From the NCBI GenBank assembly GCA_017642855.1, contig JAEPOO010000002.1, positions 891,545-955,544 on the forward strand: a DNA stretch of 64,000 bases, read 5' to 3'. This document shows, piece after piece, positions 9,178 to 17,357 of this stretch. Under the pieces are notes generated by a model. That model ran no database searches and was not told the origin of the DNA. It saw nothing but the letters and a program-made list of their open reading frames with translations. Every line of letters starts with the position of its first letter. The stretch's first letter is position 1. The DNA comes from Pseudomonadales bacterium. GTDB lineage: Bacteria; Pseudomonadota; Gammaproteobacteria; Pseudomonadales; Azotimanducaceae. Position numbers and translations under genes: made by a program.

Positions 9178-9196
9178 GCAACTCTTGTTGCATTTT
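9178..9196 (+). terminator. Possible weak intrinsic terminator
   Basis: GCAAC TCTT GTTGC forms a perfect 5-bp hairpin followed by ATTTT, 39 bp after the stop of the first glycosyltransferase gene. The stem is short and the T-run brief, so this could also be a pausing hairpin or chance. Confidence 0.25.
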
Positions 9197-9212
9197 GGAA
9201 GTCTGAATTGAA

Positions 9213-9254
9213 AGGTTACGGTTGCAGCCCGGCAATCCTGGCGTCAGGTAACCT
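9213..9254 (+). other. Potential structured leader upstream of the second glycosyltransferase gene
   Basis: AGGTTAC (9213-9219) can pair with GTAACCT (9248-9254), enclosing an inner hairpin GGTTGC/GCAATC (with one G-U pair) around the loop AGCCCG. The element sits about 50 bp before the coding start. It matches no riboswitch class that I recognise. The 11-bp palindrome CAGGTAACCTG (9245-9255) within it could instead be a protein-binding site. Confidence 0.3.
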
Positions 9255-9301
9255 GGCAAGAGTTTTGCTTCATAGCTTCAGCGAAACAAGAGAGCAAAGA
9301 T

Positions 9302-10564
9302 ATGCAAAGCCTATCACTCGATGAACTTGTCGCTGATCCAAACGCGGAAAGGCTCAATGTGCTTATGATCGCGCCCAACTGTGACGGCACCGATGTTGGT
9401 GAAGCCTGGCGCGCGTTTAAGTGGGTTAAAGCCATGGCTGAAATCGCGAACGTGACCTTAATTTCTTTCCAGCGTCATGGTCAGGTGCCGGTGACTGACC
9501 AGTTGCCTGACGTGGAAATCATCACGTTTGATGAACCAGTGTTCAGCAATGAAAGACTTAACGCCATGTTGAAACCCGGATATCCATGGTTTTTTTTTAA
9601 GGTAAAAAGCTGGATCCGAAAAAATCAAGCAGCCGGTAGGGTGTTCGATGTTGGTCATCAAGTCACACCTTCCGCATTACGCTACCCCAGCCCCTTTCTT
9701 GATACGGGTATTCCTTATATTTTGGGACCCGTAGGCGGAAGCATGGCGACACCGAGGTCATTCAGGTCTGAGTGCCGGGGGGCGCCCTGGTTCGTGCGGC
9801 TCAGGATGTTGGATCGAATCCGTCTGGCAGGAGATCCTTTTCTCAGGAGAAGTTTTAAGCAGGCTGCGGCAGTTATCGGTGTCGCCCCTTATGTCGGTGA
9901 ACTCTTATCTATTGCGGATGTTAATGAATACTACTTGCACAGCGAGCTGACAATCGACGATCTTGCTCCTGTTAACGCTCGACGTTCTCTCGCAAGCGGA
10001 GAGATAAAATTACTCCACGTAGGAAGAGGTGTTCGAACGAAGGGGCTTCGCGATTTGGTCCGTGCAATGGCACAGCTCAAAGATTTGTCAGGTGTCACGC
10101 TGGATAGCGCAGGAGGTGGCGAGGAAATCGAGATCTGTAAGCGAGAGGCGATAGAGCTTGGAGTCGCCGATAGAATTACCTTCCATGGTCATGTGTCGCG
10201 TGAAGAAGTCGAAGCGCTTTATCGAAAAAGCGATGTGTTTGTCTTTCCGAGTTTTAGAGAGCCCAGTGGCCGTGTTATTTCGGAGGCGCTCAGGTGGGGC
10301 TTGCCTGTTGTTACAACCAATCTTGGTGGTCCGGGTTCCGTGATCAATGCGTCCTGTGGTTTTACATTGCCGGTTGAAGACCCTGAACAGCTCGCTACCG
10401 ATCTGGCGTCCACTATCCGTCGTATTGCCAAAGAACCGTTTCATCTGGTCCCAAAGAGTATTGGAGGCAGGAGGATAGTCGCCGAGCAGGGCCTTTGGCG
10501 AAGGAAAGCTAACGTCATGCTTGGCTGTTACCAATCAGTTGCGAAGCAAGCGGAGCTGGCGTAG
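9302..10564 (+). CDS. GT4-family glycosyltransferase
   Basis: A 420-residue GT-B fold enzyme. The N-terminal domain begins LNVLMIAPNCDGTDVGEAWRA and contains GPVGGS, which is seen in related transferases. The C-terminal nucleotide-sugar domain has LLHVGRGVRTKGLRDLV, ITFHGHVSREEV and FREPSGRVISEALRWGLPVV, the last holding the GT4 E-x7-E pair. It probably acts with the upstream GT4 enzyme in surface glycan synthesis, but no flippase or polymerase lies nearby. AGAGAGCAAAG before the ATG supplies the ribosome site. Confidence 0.85.
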   Translation: MQSLSLDELVADPNAERLNVLMIAPNCDGTDVGEAWRAFKWVKAMAEIANVTLISFQRHGQVPVTDQLPDVEIITFDEPVFSNERLNAMLKPGYPWFFFKVKSWIRKNQAAGRVFDVGHQVTPSALRYPSPFLDTGIPYILGPVGGSMATPRSFRSECRGAPWFVRLRMLDRIRLAGDPFLRRSFKQAAAVIGVAPYVGELLSIADVNEYYLHSELTIDDLAPVNARRSLASGEIKLLHVGRGVRTKGLRDLVRAMAQLKDLSGVTLDSAGGGEEIEICKREAIELGVADRITFHGHVSREEVEALYRKSDVFVFPSFREPSGRVISEALRWGLPVVTTNLGGPGSVINASCGFTLPVEDPEQLATDLASTIRRIAKEPFHLVPKSIGGRRIVAEQGLWRRKANVMLGCYQSVAKQAELA

Positions 10565-10636
10565 GGCGTTTTTCAAGCTCGGGTTGAGAAGAGTCTTTGA
10601 CCAGGATGGTCAGTGTTCCGTTGATGGGACCTCTGG

Positions 10637-11032
10637 TCATCTCTCTACGAGATCGATGTATCCAGAAAGGCGTATATCCAGCCCAGAGAGGTTTTGCCCC
10701 TGGGCATCAGAAGAAAGCGTGAACAGCTCGAGCAAAGGAATATCGTCGTAGCCGGGTACGTCAAATTTGAGGACTCTTTGCGACAATCTCTGCAAAGTCA
10801 TTCGTAAAGTAATGAGTTCTGATAGCTCCGGTGCAATACCTTTCCACGCTCGATAGAGCTCGACCCAGCTGGTTTCGAGATGAAGTGTGGGGACGGGCCC
10901 TCCGGTTACATCCAGGCTCACGCGACTCACGCGGTCGTCGCGACGAATCATTTCTCGAATAGTGCCAAGCAGTTTGTGCTCGTCATCCGAAAAAAGCTCT
11001 AGTACGATCCTGCCAGCTCTATTGTTTTGCAT
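10637..11032 (-). CDS. Hypothetical protein, 131 aa
   Basis: A 131-residue soluble, acidic protein that I do not recognise. It begins with an amphipathic segment containing LELFSDDEHKLLGTIREMI, has TLHLETSWVELYRAWKG in the middle, and ends in a predicted beta/alpha region. No signal peptide, membrane segment or metal motif is visible. Upstream ribosome-site support is weak. It converges on the glycosyltransferase gene and diverges from the FAD oxidoreductase gene. Confidence 0.5.
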   Translation of the reverse strand: MQNNRAGRIVLELFSDDEHKLLGTIREMIRRDDRVSRVSLDVTGGPVPTLHLETSWVELYRAWKGIAPELSELITLRMTLQRLSQRVLKFDVPGYDDIPLLELFTLSSDAQGQNLSGLDIRLSGYIDLVER

Positions 11033-11156
11033 GCTGGCTAATGTACGATTTTCACAGCACGCCGTAATTTCTATTGATGAATGTCAAATAATTGCCCACT
11101 TCAACTCTGTGTCTTCCGGAACAAGAATACGCCGCGGTTTTCGGTGAGTTGTGATT

Positions 11157-12113
11157 ATGGCTAAACGAATAGGTGTCATTGGTGCAGGTATCGCGGGCGC
11201 ATGGATTGGGAATCAACTGCGTGATGCGGGCCATGATGTTGTGGTTTTCGAAAAGAGTCGCGGCATGGGTGGTCGAATGGCAACACGCCGCAACGGTGAT
11301 TTCGCTTTCGATCACGGCGCGCAGTTTTTTACCGCAAGAACGAAAGAATTCCGAACCCTGATTGAGTCTTACCCCGAGGTTGTTGCTCAGTGGCAGCCTA
11401 GGTTAGTCACCCTTGGGGATGTCGAAAAAACCTTCAAGCGTGAGTGGTTCGAACCACATTTTATTGGTGTCCCTGGCATGGGTTCACTATGCCGAGAGCT
11501 CTTGATGGATGTGCCAGTTGAACTGCAAACAGAGATAACTGATCTGCAGCAGAGTTCAAACGGTTGGTGTGTTTATGATCACAATGGCAGGAAATTTGAT
11601 TGTCATTGGATCATCTCAACCGCACCGGCGGAGCAAACACGAAAACTGTTACCGTTTGCACCATTGGAGACGGTTACTTACGCGCCCTGCTTTACCTTAA
11701 TGGCGGGTCTCGAAACGCGCCCGACCTTTGACGCAGCGGTTGTTAGGGGGCGGGCCTTGGAATGGCTGGCGGTGACGGCCTCACGACCCGGTCGTCCTGC
11801 TCGGCCGGGTATCATCGCTCATGCAAGTGGTGATTGGTCTCGAGAACATTATGACGTTGATCAAGCTAAGATCTCGCAGTGGCTTATTGAAGAGTTGCGT
11901 GAGCTCGGGGTTGCGGTTGGTTCTCACGTGTCCTTGCATCGCTGGCGTTATGCCAGGGTCATGAAGCCGCACAGAGAACCCTATTGGTTGGACGGAAGTA
12001 ATCGGGTAGCTGCATGTGGTGATTGGGGTATTGGTGCGCGAATAGAAGATGCGTTCGGCAGCGCAAATCTGCTCTTGCCTCGATTGATCGATTTGTGGGA
12101 AGGAAAACCGTGA
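11157..12113 (+). CDS. FAD/NAD(P)-binding oxidoreductase (renalase/amine-oxidase-like)
   Basis: A flavoprotein of about 318 residues with an N-terminal Rossmann dinucleotide motif (GVIGAGIAGAWIG) and FEKSRGMGGRMATRR, which binds the FAD pyrophosphate. The C-terminal FAD contact is AACGDWGIGARIEDAFGSANL. The size and the RGxGGRMATRR signature are typical of small bacterial renalase-like or predicted amine oxidases. The ATG at 11157 is preferred to the GTG two codons earlier because GGTGAG lies 8 bp upstream. Substrate unknown. The next gene on the other strand converges with a 4-bp gap. Confidence 0.82.
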   Translation: MAKRIGVIGAGIAGAWIGNQLRDAGHDVVVFEKSRGMGGRMATRRNGDFAFDHGAQFFTARTKEFRTLIESYPEVVAQWQPRLVTLGDVEKTFKREWFEPHFIGVPGMGSLCRELLMDVPVELQTEITDLQQSSNGWCVYDHNGRKFDCHWIISTAPAEQTRKLLPFAPLETVTYAPCFTLMAGLETRPTFDAAVVRGRALEWLAVTASRPGRPARPGIIAHASGDWSREHYDVDQAKISQWLIEELRELGVAVGSHVSLHRWRYARVMKPHREPYWLDGSNRVAACGDWGIGARIEDAFGSANLLLPRLIDLWEGKP

Positions 12114-12117
12114 CGTT

Positions 12118-12447
12118 TCAGTGAAGTTTCTCCCCCTGACCAGAAGCATAAGCCTCACCGCCGATTCTGACTTCCAGTGTATTGTCCGTGCCGGTATCGG
12201 GCATTCCGATCATCTCGTCATACGGGCTTTTGTGGCGCACGACCATTTCGCCGACCAATAACTTTGAAAACTGCGTCTGAAGATCGAGTTTGTTGAACGA
12301 CTTCAGGAATTCGCCTTTCTTGTTGGTCACATACGTCTCTTCTCCATCGATGATCACAGAGACGAGATAAAGACTTTGGTCGTGACAATGCAGAATAACT
12401 TTCTCTACGTACTTAAGTTTAAGGACCTCATGGATAGGGATACTCAT
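12118..12447 (-). CDS. Small hypothetical protein (possibly DUF6482-like)
   Basis: A 109-residue protein with a run of beta strands (VEKVILHCHDQSLYLVSVIIDGEETYVTN) and a helix followed by VGEMVVRHKSPYDEMIG. The size and pattern recall small DUF6482-type proteins common in gammaproteobacteria, but I hold this only as a suggestion. No signal peptide. Function unknown. Confidence 0.6.
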   Translation of the reverse strand: MSIPIHEVLKLKYVEKVILHCHDQSLYLVSVIIDGEETYVTNKKGEFLKSFNKLDLQTQFSKLLVGEMVVRHKSPYDEMIGMPDTGTDNTLEVRIGGEAYASGQGEKLH

Positions 12448-12550
12448 TGAGAAAACCAGTTGGGATAACGTGAGGAGATTATCATAGGTTCGGCTGCTGC
12501 CCCTGCCAAGGGTTTGGCCCGCGCGCTAACTTTCGACCCGGTGGTTCCTT

Positions 12551-14050
12551 TCAAGCAGAGGGTACCAAACGTAACAGCGAGCCACTTTCTTTATGCTCAA
12601 TCAGCACGTAGACGGAGCCATCGTGGCCCATTTCCACATCTCGTATCCGTCCAAGCTTGGTGAGTAGCCTTTCCTTTTCAACCGTCTTGCCTTGTTCGAT
12701 GCGGATCCTGAACAGTGTCTGAGCGCGAAGACTGCCGACCAGGAGATCATGCTGCCACTTTGGAAACTGATCACCATTGTGAAAGACAAAGTTCGAAAGT
12801 GACGGCGCAGGCGTAAAATCTATGAAGGGCGGAATCGTTTGCGAATACTCGAAGTCCAGACCAAGATCTTCGCCGATAGTGATGTACTCACCATTGTAGT
12901 CAAGCCCTTCCGTAAACAGCGGCCAGCCATAGTTTCCACCTCGCTGAATCAGATTGATTTCGTCGCCCCCGCGCGGTCCCATCTCGGTTGCCCAGATATC
13001 GCCGGTTCGAGGATCTGTTGTTAATCCTTGTGCTGTCCTGTGACCGAAGCTCCACACCGTATTTCGACTTGAAGCAGGATCGCGCACTTTCTTGCCCTGC
13101 CAGAAAGGATTGTCCTCGGGTACCGAGCCATCGTCTCTGAATCGGTGGATCTTGCCATATGGTGTGTCCATCACATGGAGGTTGTCGTAGGTGCTTTTAC
13201 CGCCAACTGTCACGTAAACAAAGTCCTGGTGATCAAATGCAAGTCGACCTGATGCAACGGCGTCTGGCACGACGGTATATTTGTCCTTGTGCACCGACCA
13301 AATCACTTCATTGTCTATCCAGCGATTGCCTTTCAGCCTTCCTCTAACCACGCGCACCATGGTGACGGGCCAGGGTGAACCACAGTCGAGCTGACACCGA
13401 TCACTGTGAGACAGGTAGATCCAGCCATTGTTGGTGTAATCAGGATGCAACTGCACATCTAACATTGACCCTAACACGGCAAAACTGCCACGCACCTGCG
13501 CGATCTCTGACCACACACGAGGTGTCCCCTCTACCAGATCTCCACGTTTTCCCGAGTTACTCACTACTGACAGTCCTCGAACTTTTTCGACCAGGAGAAT
13601 CCGTCCATCGGGGAGGGGGGCAATCGAGTAAGGTCCTTTGCCAACGCGTGTGACGAGCTCAACTTCAAAGTCGTGATGCTGTGACTCTATGACGCCGGTC
13701 GGAATGACGTGATTGTGAGAGTCAGCGATGCTGGGTAGTCCTTGACGCTGCTCGATAACATAGAGTGCCAGCGCTTTTATCATGGGCTCCGGTAGCTGGG
13801 CATGCGCGATCAGATCGGCATGCTGAAGTTTTATGCGGCTGGTCAACGCATCGGCGTTCTGGGCGGTGTGAGCTTGACTCAGAAGGTGAGTCGCGAAGCC
13901 ATCTGGACCGTGGCACGACGCGCAATAGTTAACGAATGCGACTCTGGAAGGTTCGCGCTGAGGTTCTGTCTCTAGATACCATTGCCCCGCCAGAACAAGG
14001 GTTCCACCGAGGCACATCAATCCAAGCAGCATTTTCGCAGCATTGATCAT
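12551..14050 (-). CDS. Cytochrome c-PQQ-dependent sugar dehydrogenase fusion
   Basis: A protein of about 499 residues in the soluble aldose/sorbosone dehydrogenase (GSDH/YliI) beta-propeller family, predicted to oxidise sugars or aldehydes in the periplasm with PQQ. After an N-terminal hydrophobic signal or anchor (residues 7-23) it has a cytochrome c motif CASCHGPDG (C43, C46, H47), then the propeller with GSMLDVQLHPDY, DNPFWQGKKVRDP and WATEMGPRGGDEINLI. The fused heme would give a built-in electron exit. The ATG at 14050 is chosen because the signal sequence begins there; the longer frame adds 29 unlikely residues. It follows the TauD-type gene by about 90 bp in the same direction. Confidence 0.85.
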   Translation of the reverse strand: MINAAKMLLGLMCLGGTLVLAGQWYLETEPQREPSRVAFVNYCASCHGPDGFATHLLSQAHTAQNADALTSRIKLQHADLIAHAQLPEPMIKALALYVIEQRQGLPSIADSHNHVIPTGVIESQHHDFEVELVTRVGKGPYSIAPLPDGRILLVEKVRGLSVVSNSGKRGDLVEGTPRVWSEIAQVRGSFAVLGSMLDVQLHPDYTNNGWIYLSHSDRCQLDCGSPWPVTMVRVVRGRLKGNRWIDNEVIWSVHKDKYTVVPDAVASGRLAFDHQDFVYVTVGGKSTYDNLHVMDTPYGKIHRFRDDGSVPEDNPFWQGKKVRDPASSRNTVWSFGHRTAQGLTTDPRTGDIWATEMGPRGGDEINLIQRGGNYGWPLFTEGLDYNGEYITIGEDLGLDFEYSQTIPPFIDFTPAPSLSNFVFHNGDQFPKWQHDLLVGSLRAQTLFRIRIEQGKTVEKERLLTKLGRIRDVEMGHDGSVYVLIEHKESGSLLRLVPSA

Positions 14051-14139
14051 CTTTGTCTGTCTCGCATGGGTTACCGTCGGGTGAAAGATTGAGTGCAGCG
14101 GAAGAATACAGATGTGAGATTCAGCTTTGTCCCACAACG

Positions 14140-15333
14140 CTAATTGGCAAAGAATTCAGCGGGCGTTCGGTAAGGTGGCGTGACGTTGCTGTTCAACCAT
14201 TGCGCCGTATCCCGGCGAGGGAGTTCATTCCTCGGCTCACCCTTGCAGCTGATTCGATACATCAGTCGGGCGTCGGCCGTTGAATTAATAACACGCTTTG
14301 CAGGGGGTGCGTTATGCAGAGTGGAAAGGTTGCTCCAGATAGTCACATCCCCTTCCTGGTGCACATGGTCATAGCGATACTTCGGGTCTAATGTGTGTTT
14401 CTCAAGGTCGTCCAGGAACAAACGCGAGTCCTCCTGCGAAAGTCCCTCTACCTGGGCTGGCGCGATGTTCTTTCCACGGGAAGCCCACACGGGACTATGC
14501 AGTGACTTCACTCCGTTTCGGGGGTTGGTGTGGACCAAAGGTACCAACCAACCCTCATCGGAGGCCTTTAGACGCCTTCGAATCATAGTGTTCTCAAGTT
14601 TCTGTCGTTGTTGTTCGGGCAGGTCTTTTAACGCAGCGGCGGTGTCCGCATAAGCTGTTTCGCCATTCAATGGCAGTGCTAATCTTCTCTCAGTCAGTTC
14701 GTCATCCGAGTCGGGATGATAAAAGCCCGCATCGGGCAGCTTGTTAGGCACCCAATTCCCATTGTGTTCGCGTCGATTGGGTACGAGATGCACATAAAAC
14801 ATGCTGGTCGACAGGGGGATAGGCTCAAATTCAATATCTGTGTGCCAATGCAGGCCGCTGGCGATCTGCTCTTGTTTATCTCGGCCACTATTGACGAGAT
14901 TATTCACGATGTACACCGCCGGGCTATCCGCGTCATCCAGGCAAGTGATTTCATTTGGAAAGGCGCTACTGCAAAGTGTCGCCGTCTGTTCGGCGATGGG
15001 CTTGGCCATCAGTGGCGCCTCGCCTCGCTGGTACGCCATATAGTTGGCATAGTTCTTCGGATGAGGAATCGGTGCGCCGAAGTAATTCGCCAATCGCTCC
15101 AGATGGCGAACTCTGAAGTTATGCTGGTTCTGGCAGGAAAACGAAAGAATGCTGAAGGCGTCTAACAACTCGACAAGCAGTTGTGCCTGCTCTTTTTTCA
15201 GAGGCTGAGTCAGGTCCACACCTGAAATGCGGCGCCCCATTTTTTGTTCATCAACCAGGCACGAGATATCAACGTGACCTCCAAATAGAGACCTTAACGC
15301 GCTCTCAGCACTGGATGAGTTGTCGATAGTCAC
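14140..15333 (-). CDS. TauD/TfdA-family Fe(II)/2-oxoglutarate dioxygenase
   Basis: A 397-residue non-heme iron dioxygenase. The metal triad is visible as H164-T-D166 (in GLHWHTDIEFEP) and H340 (NLSTLHNAPP); a 2-oxoglutarate-binding arginine lies in ADARLMYRI. The fold and spacing match TauD/TfdA, whose members hydroxylate taurine, aryloxyacids, carnitine precursors and other acids. The substrate is not evident. Translation starts at a GTG with GGAG about 10 bp upstream. A 304-bp gap separates it from the divergent YheT-type gene. Confidence 0.85.
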   Translation of the reverse strand: MTIDNSSSAESALRSLFGGHVDISCLVDEQKMGRRISGVDLTQPLKKEQAQLLVELLDAFSILSFSCQNQHNFRVRHLERLANYFGAPIPHPKNYANYMAYQRGEAPLMAKPIAEQTATLCSSAFPNEITCLDDADSPAVYIVNNLVNSGRDKQEQIASGLHWHTDIEFEPIPLSTSMFYVHLVPNRREHNGNWVPNKLPDAGFYHPDSDDELTERRLALPLNGETAYADTAAALKDLPEQQRQKLENTMIRRRLKASDEGWLVPLVHTNPRNGVKSLHSPVWASRGKNIAPAQVEGLSQEDSRLFLDDLEKHTLDPKYRYDHVHQEGDVTIWSNLSTLHNAPPAKRVINSTADARLMYRISCKGEPRNELPRRDTAQWLNSNVTPPYRTPAEFFAN

Positions 15334-15637
15334 TTCTGTTAGCTCCAGTAAGCAAGACGGCTATCCACGATAGAACGAACAGGCCGCTGCCTGCAATGTT
15401 GCTGAAACACCGGTAGGAAAAGTGTTGAGAACCAGTAAGATCAAGTCACCCGAAAAACGGCAGAAATATCACTCATGTTACTATCCCAGAGATGCGTGAC
15501 TGACCTGACTTCATTTGTCGGAAAACGGGATGAAGGTGCCAATGAATCACCAACGATCTCTCTGCCGACTTGAGGGCGACTGTCTTTTTCAAATGCCAGA
15601 TCCAGCGGGCAAGCCTGCTATCAACTGTTGAATCGCC
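15334..15637. other. Non-coding gap between divergent genes
   Basis: 304 bp between the dioxygenase and YheT-type genes. I see no convincing gene. AGCGGGC AA GCCTGCT (15603-15618) can form a short hairpin with one mismatch just before the YheT start. Both promoters are presumably here, but no strong -35/-10 pair stands out. Confidence 0.4.
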
Positions 15638-16654
15638 ATGCCGATAGTGAAAAGTCAATTCAAGCCACCCTGGCAATGGCGCAATGCGCAGCTGCAAACC
15701 ATCTGGCCATTCAGATTTCGCAACCCAGTGATCCCGCAGCGAACATCGTTGTTGATCCCAACCGATGATGGTGACGAAATCCTTTTGGAATATTGTGACG
15801 GTGCAAGAGCAAGCACCAGCTCTCTTGGCATACTTCTGCTGCATGGATTAGCCGGTAGTGCCAACTCTCAGTATATCGTTGGACTGCAGAACATATTCAA
15901 TGACGCGAACATCTTTAGCGTAGCGATGAATTTTCGCGGAGCAAAGGCGCCAAACAAAATGGCACGCGGCTATCATTCCGGCGCAAGTGGAGATCTAAAA
16001 CAGGTTATTGAATTCCTGACTCAGCAATACCCGCATATTCGTTGGATTACCATTGGGTTTTCTCTTGGCGGGAATGTTGTTCTTAAGTATCTTGGAGAGA
16101 ATCAAGGCAACCCCCTTGAGGGCGCATTCGCTGTTTCGGTGCCGCTGAGATTAGACATATGTGCTGATCGGCTAGACAAAGGCTTTAGTAAAATTTATCG
16201 CCGTCATTTTCTTGGGCAACTCAGGGATGAACAACTGCGTAAACACCAGTTTCTGCTCAAGTATGACCCCGAACAGGCAACAATTCTGCAAACGACGGGC
16301 TTCGATAAGCGTTATCGCTCTTTTCGTGATTATGATGAGGCAATCATTGCACCATTGAATGGGTTTGCTTCGGCCGAAGACTACTACCAGAAATGCAGCA
16401 GCCGATATTTTTTGCGCAACATCGATACGCCGACCTATATATTGCAATCATTGGACGACCCATTTACCAGTGAAGCGGTCATTCCAGATGCCAGCGAGCT
16501 GGCGCCTTCGGTAACGATGGAGCTCACTAACTTTGGCGGCCATGTGGGCTTTTATGAGGGCAATGGGCAGTATTACTCTGAAAAAAGAATTATCGACTGG
16601 ATAAACAGTGCCGCAGACACGAGGATATTCGGTGAGAAAGACTCACTACTGTAA
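15638..16654 (+). CDS. YheT-type alpha/beta hydrolase
   Basis: A 338-residue hydrolase of the YheT/UPF0017 group. Typical features are the N-terminal WQWRNAQLQTIWP, LLLHGLAGSANSQY at the oxyanion strand, the AMNFRGAKAPN loop, GYHSGASGDLKQVIEFL, and the nucleophile elbow GFSLGGNVVLKYLGE. The C-terminal acid and histidine lie in SLDDPF and FGGHVGF. Family members are putative esterases with unclear substrates. Its last 9 bp overlap the 3' end of the convergent TetR gene. Confidence 0.88.
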   Translation: MPIVKSQFKPPWQWRNAQLQTIWPFRFRNPVIPQRTSLLIPTDDGDEILLEYCDGARASTSSLGILLLHGLAGSANSQYIVGLQNIFNDANIFSVAMNFRGAKAPNKMARGYHSGASGDLKQVIEFLTQQYPHIRWITIGFSLGGNVVLKYLGENQGNPLEGAFAVSVPLRLDICADRLDKGFSKIYRRHFLGQLRDEQLRKHQFLLKYDPEQATILQTTGFDKRYRSFRDYDEAIIAPLNGFASAEDYYQKCSSRYFLRNIDTPTYILQSLDDPFTSEAVIPDASELAPSVTMELTNFGGHVGFYEGNGQYYSEKRIIDWINSAADTRIFGEKDSLL

Positions 16655-17266
16655 TAGGTACCGCTCCAAAAGATCCAATAATTGATCGGTGACAGCGGAT
16701 TGCTTCAACTTCTCGGGTGCATATAGAGCGTAGTCATCTATCGTAGATCTCAGAACTCGCGTGGTGAGTTCTAATGCGATGGCTGTATCGCATTGCGGTC
16801 GAAGCTTAATGGCCTTTGAGTTAACAGAGGTACTTGACTGCTCAAGAAACCCAGCGACAAGCATTGATTCCGCTGCACTCGTGGCAAACTTGGGTACGTC
16901 CCTGACCAAAGCGGCGTGCAGATCAAGATTGGCTAACGTCAATTTGATGTAGGTTGAAATCTGTAACCGCAATGTTTCTCTAAAGGTAGCGGGCACCGGT
17001 TCTGCCTGTATCAGACGAGCATAACGCTGATCCTGTCGACGACGTATTTCTGCAAAGATGGCTTCTTTCCCGGGGAAGTATTCATAGAGCGACCCGATGC
17101 TGACGCCAGCTTTCTCTGCGATCTTGTTCGTGCTCGCTTTGTCGTATCCGATGGTCAACAAGAGCTGAGCACCTGCCTCAAGAACAGCATTCACGGTCGC
17201 TTTAGAACGCCTTTGGTTTGGCTCTTTTCTAAGTAAATACAGAGGCTTAGTGTCTATCGTATGCAT
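16646..17266 (-). CDS. TetR-family transcriptional regulator
   Basis: A regulator of about 206 residues. The N-terminal helix-turn-helix domain is clear: RRSKATVNAVLEAGAQLL, TNKIAEKAGVSIGSLYEYFPGKEAIFAEI. The C-terminal ligand domain is variable, so the inducer cannot be guessed. Several ATGs are possible; 17266 is preferred because it leaves the perfect palindrome TAATGACAGTCATTA (17308-17322) in the promoter, whereas the ATG at 17320 would lie inside it. It diverges from the selenoprotein gene and probably represses both itself and that run. The same palindrome type occurs at the dehalogenase/GST promoter at 1178-1217. Confidence 0.85.
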   Translation of the reverse strand: MHTIDTKPLYLLRKEPNQRRSKATVNAVLEAGAQLLLTIGYDKASTNKIAEKAGVSIGSLYEYFPGKEAIFAEIRRRQDQRYARLIQAEPVPATFRETLRLQISTYIKLTLANLDLHAALVRDVPKFATSAAESMLVAGFLEQSSTSVNSKAIKLRPQCDTAIALELTTRVLRSTIDDYALYAPEKLKQSAVTDQLLDLLERYLLQ

Positions 17267-17307
17267 GCCGGTAATATCCGAGTACAAAAGCTGAGTGATC
17301 GCTCGCA

Positions 17308-17322
17308 TAATGACAGTCATTA
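17308..17322. promoter_or_regulatory. Perfect palindrome TAATGACAGTCATTA, candidate TetR operator
   Basis: TAATGAC and GTCATTA flank a single central A, giving a perfect 7-1-7 inverted repeat in the 91-bp gap between the divergent TetR and selenoprotein genes. Position and symmetry are typical of a TetR autoregulatory operator. It shares TAATG-N5-CATTA with two sites at 1178-1217. Confidence 0.6.
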
Positions 17323-17357
17323 AATCGTTGTTCAATGACGCTCAGTCAAGGAGTTGC

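Noticed and set aside
14716..15165. 149-codon frame on the + strand
   Set aside because: Antisense to the TauD-type gene, which contains the full iron triad.
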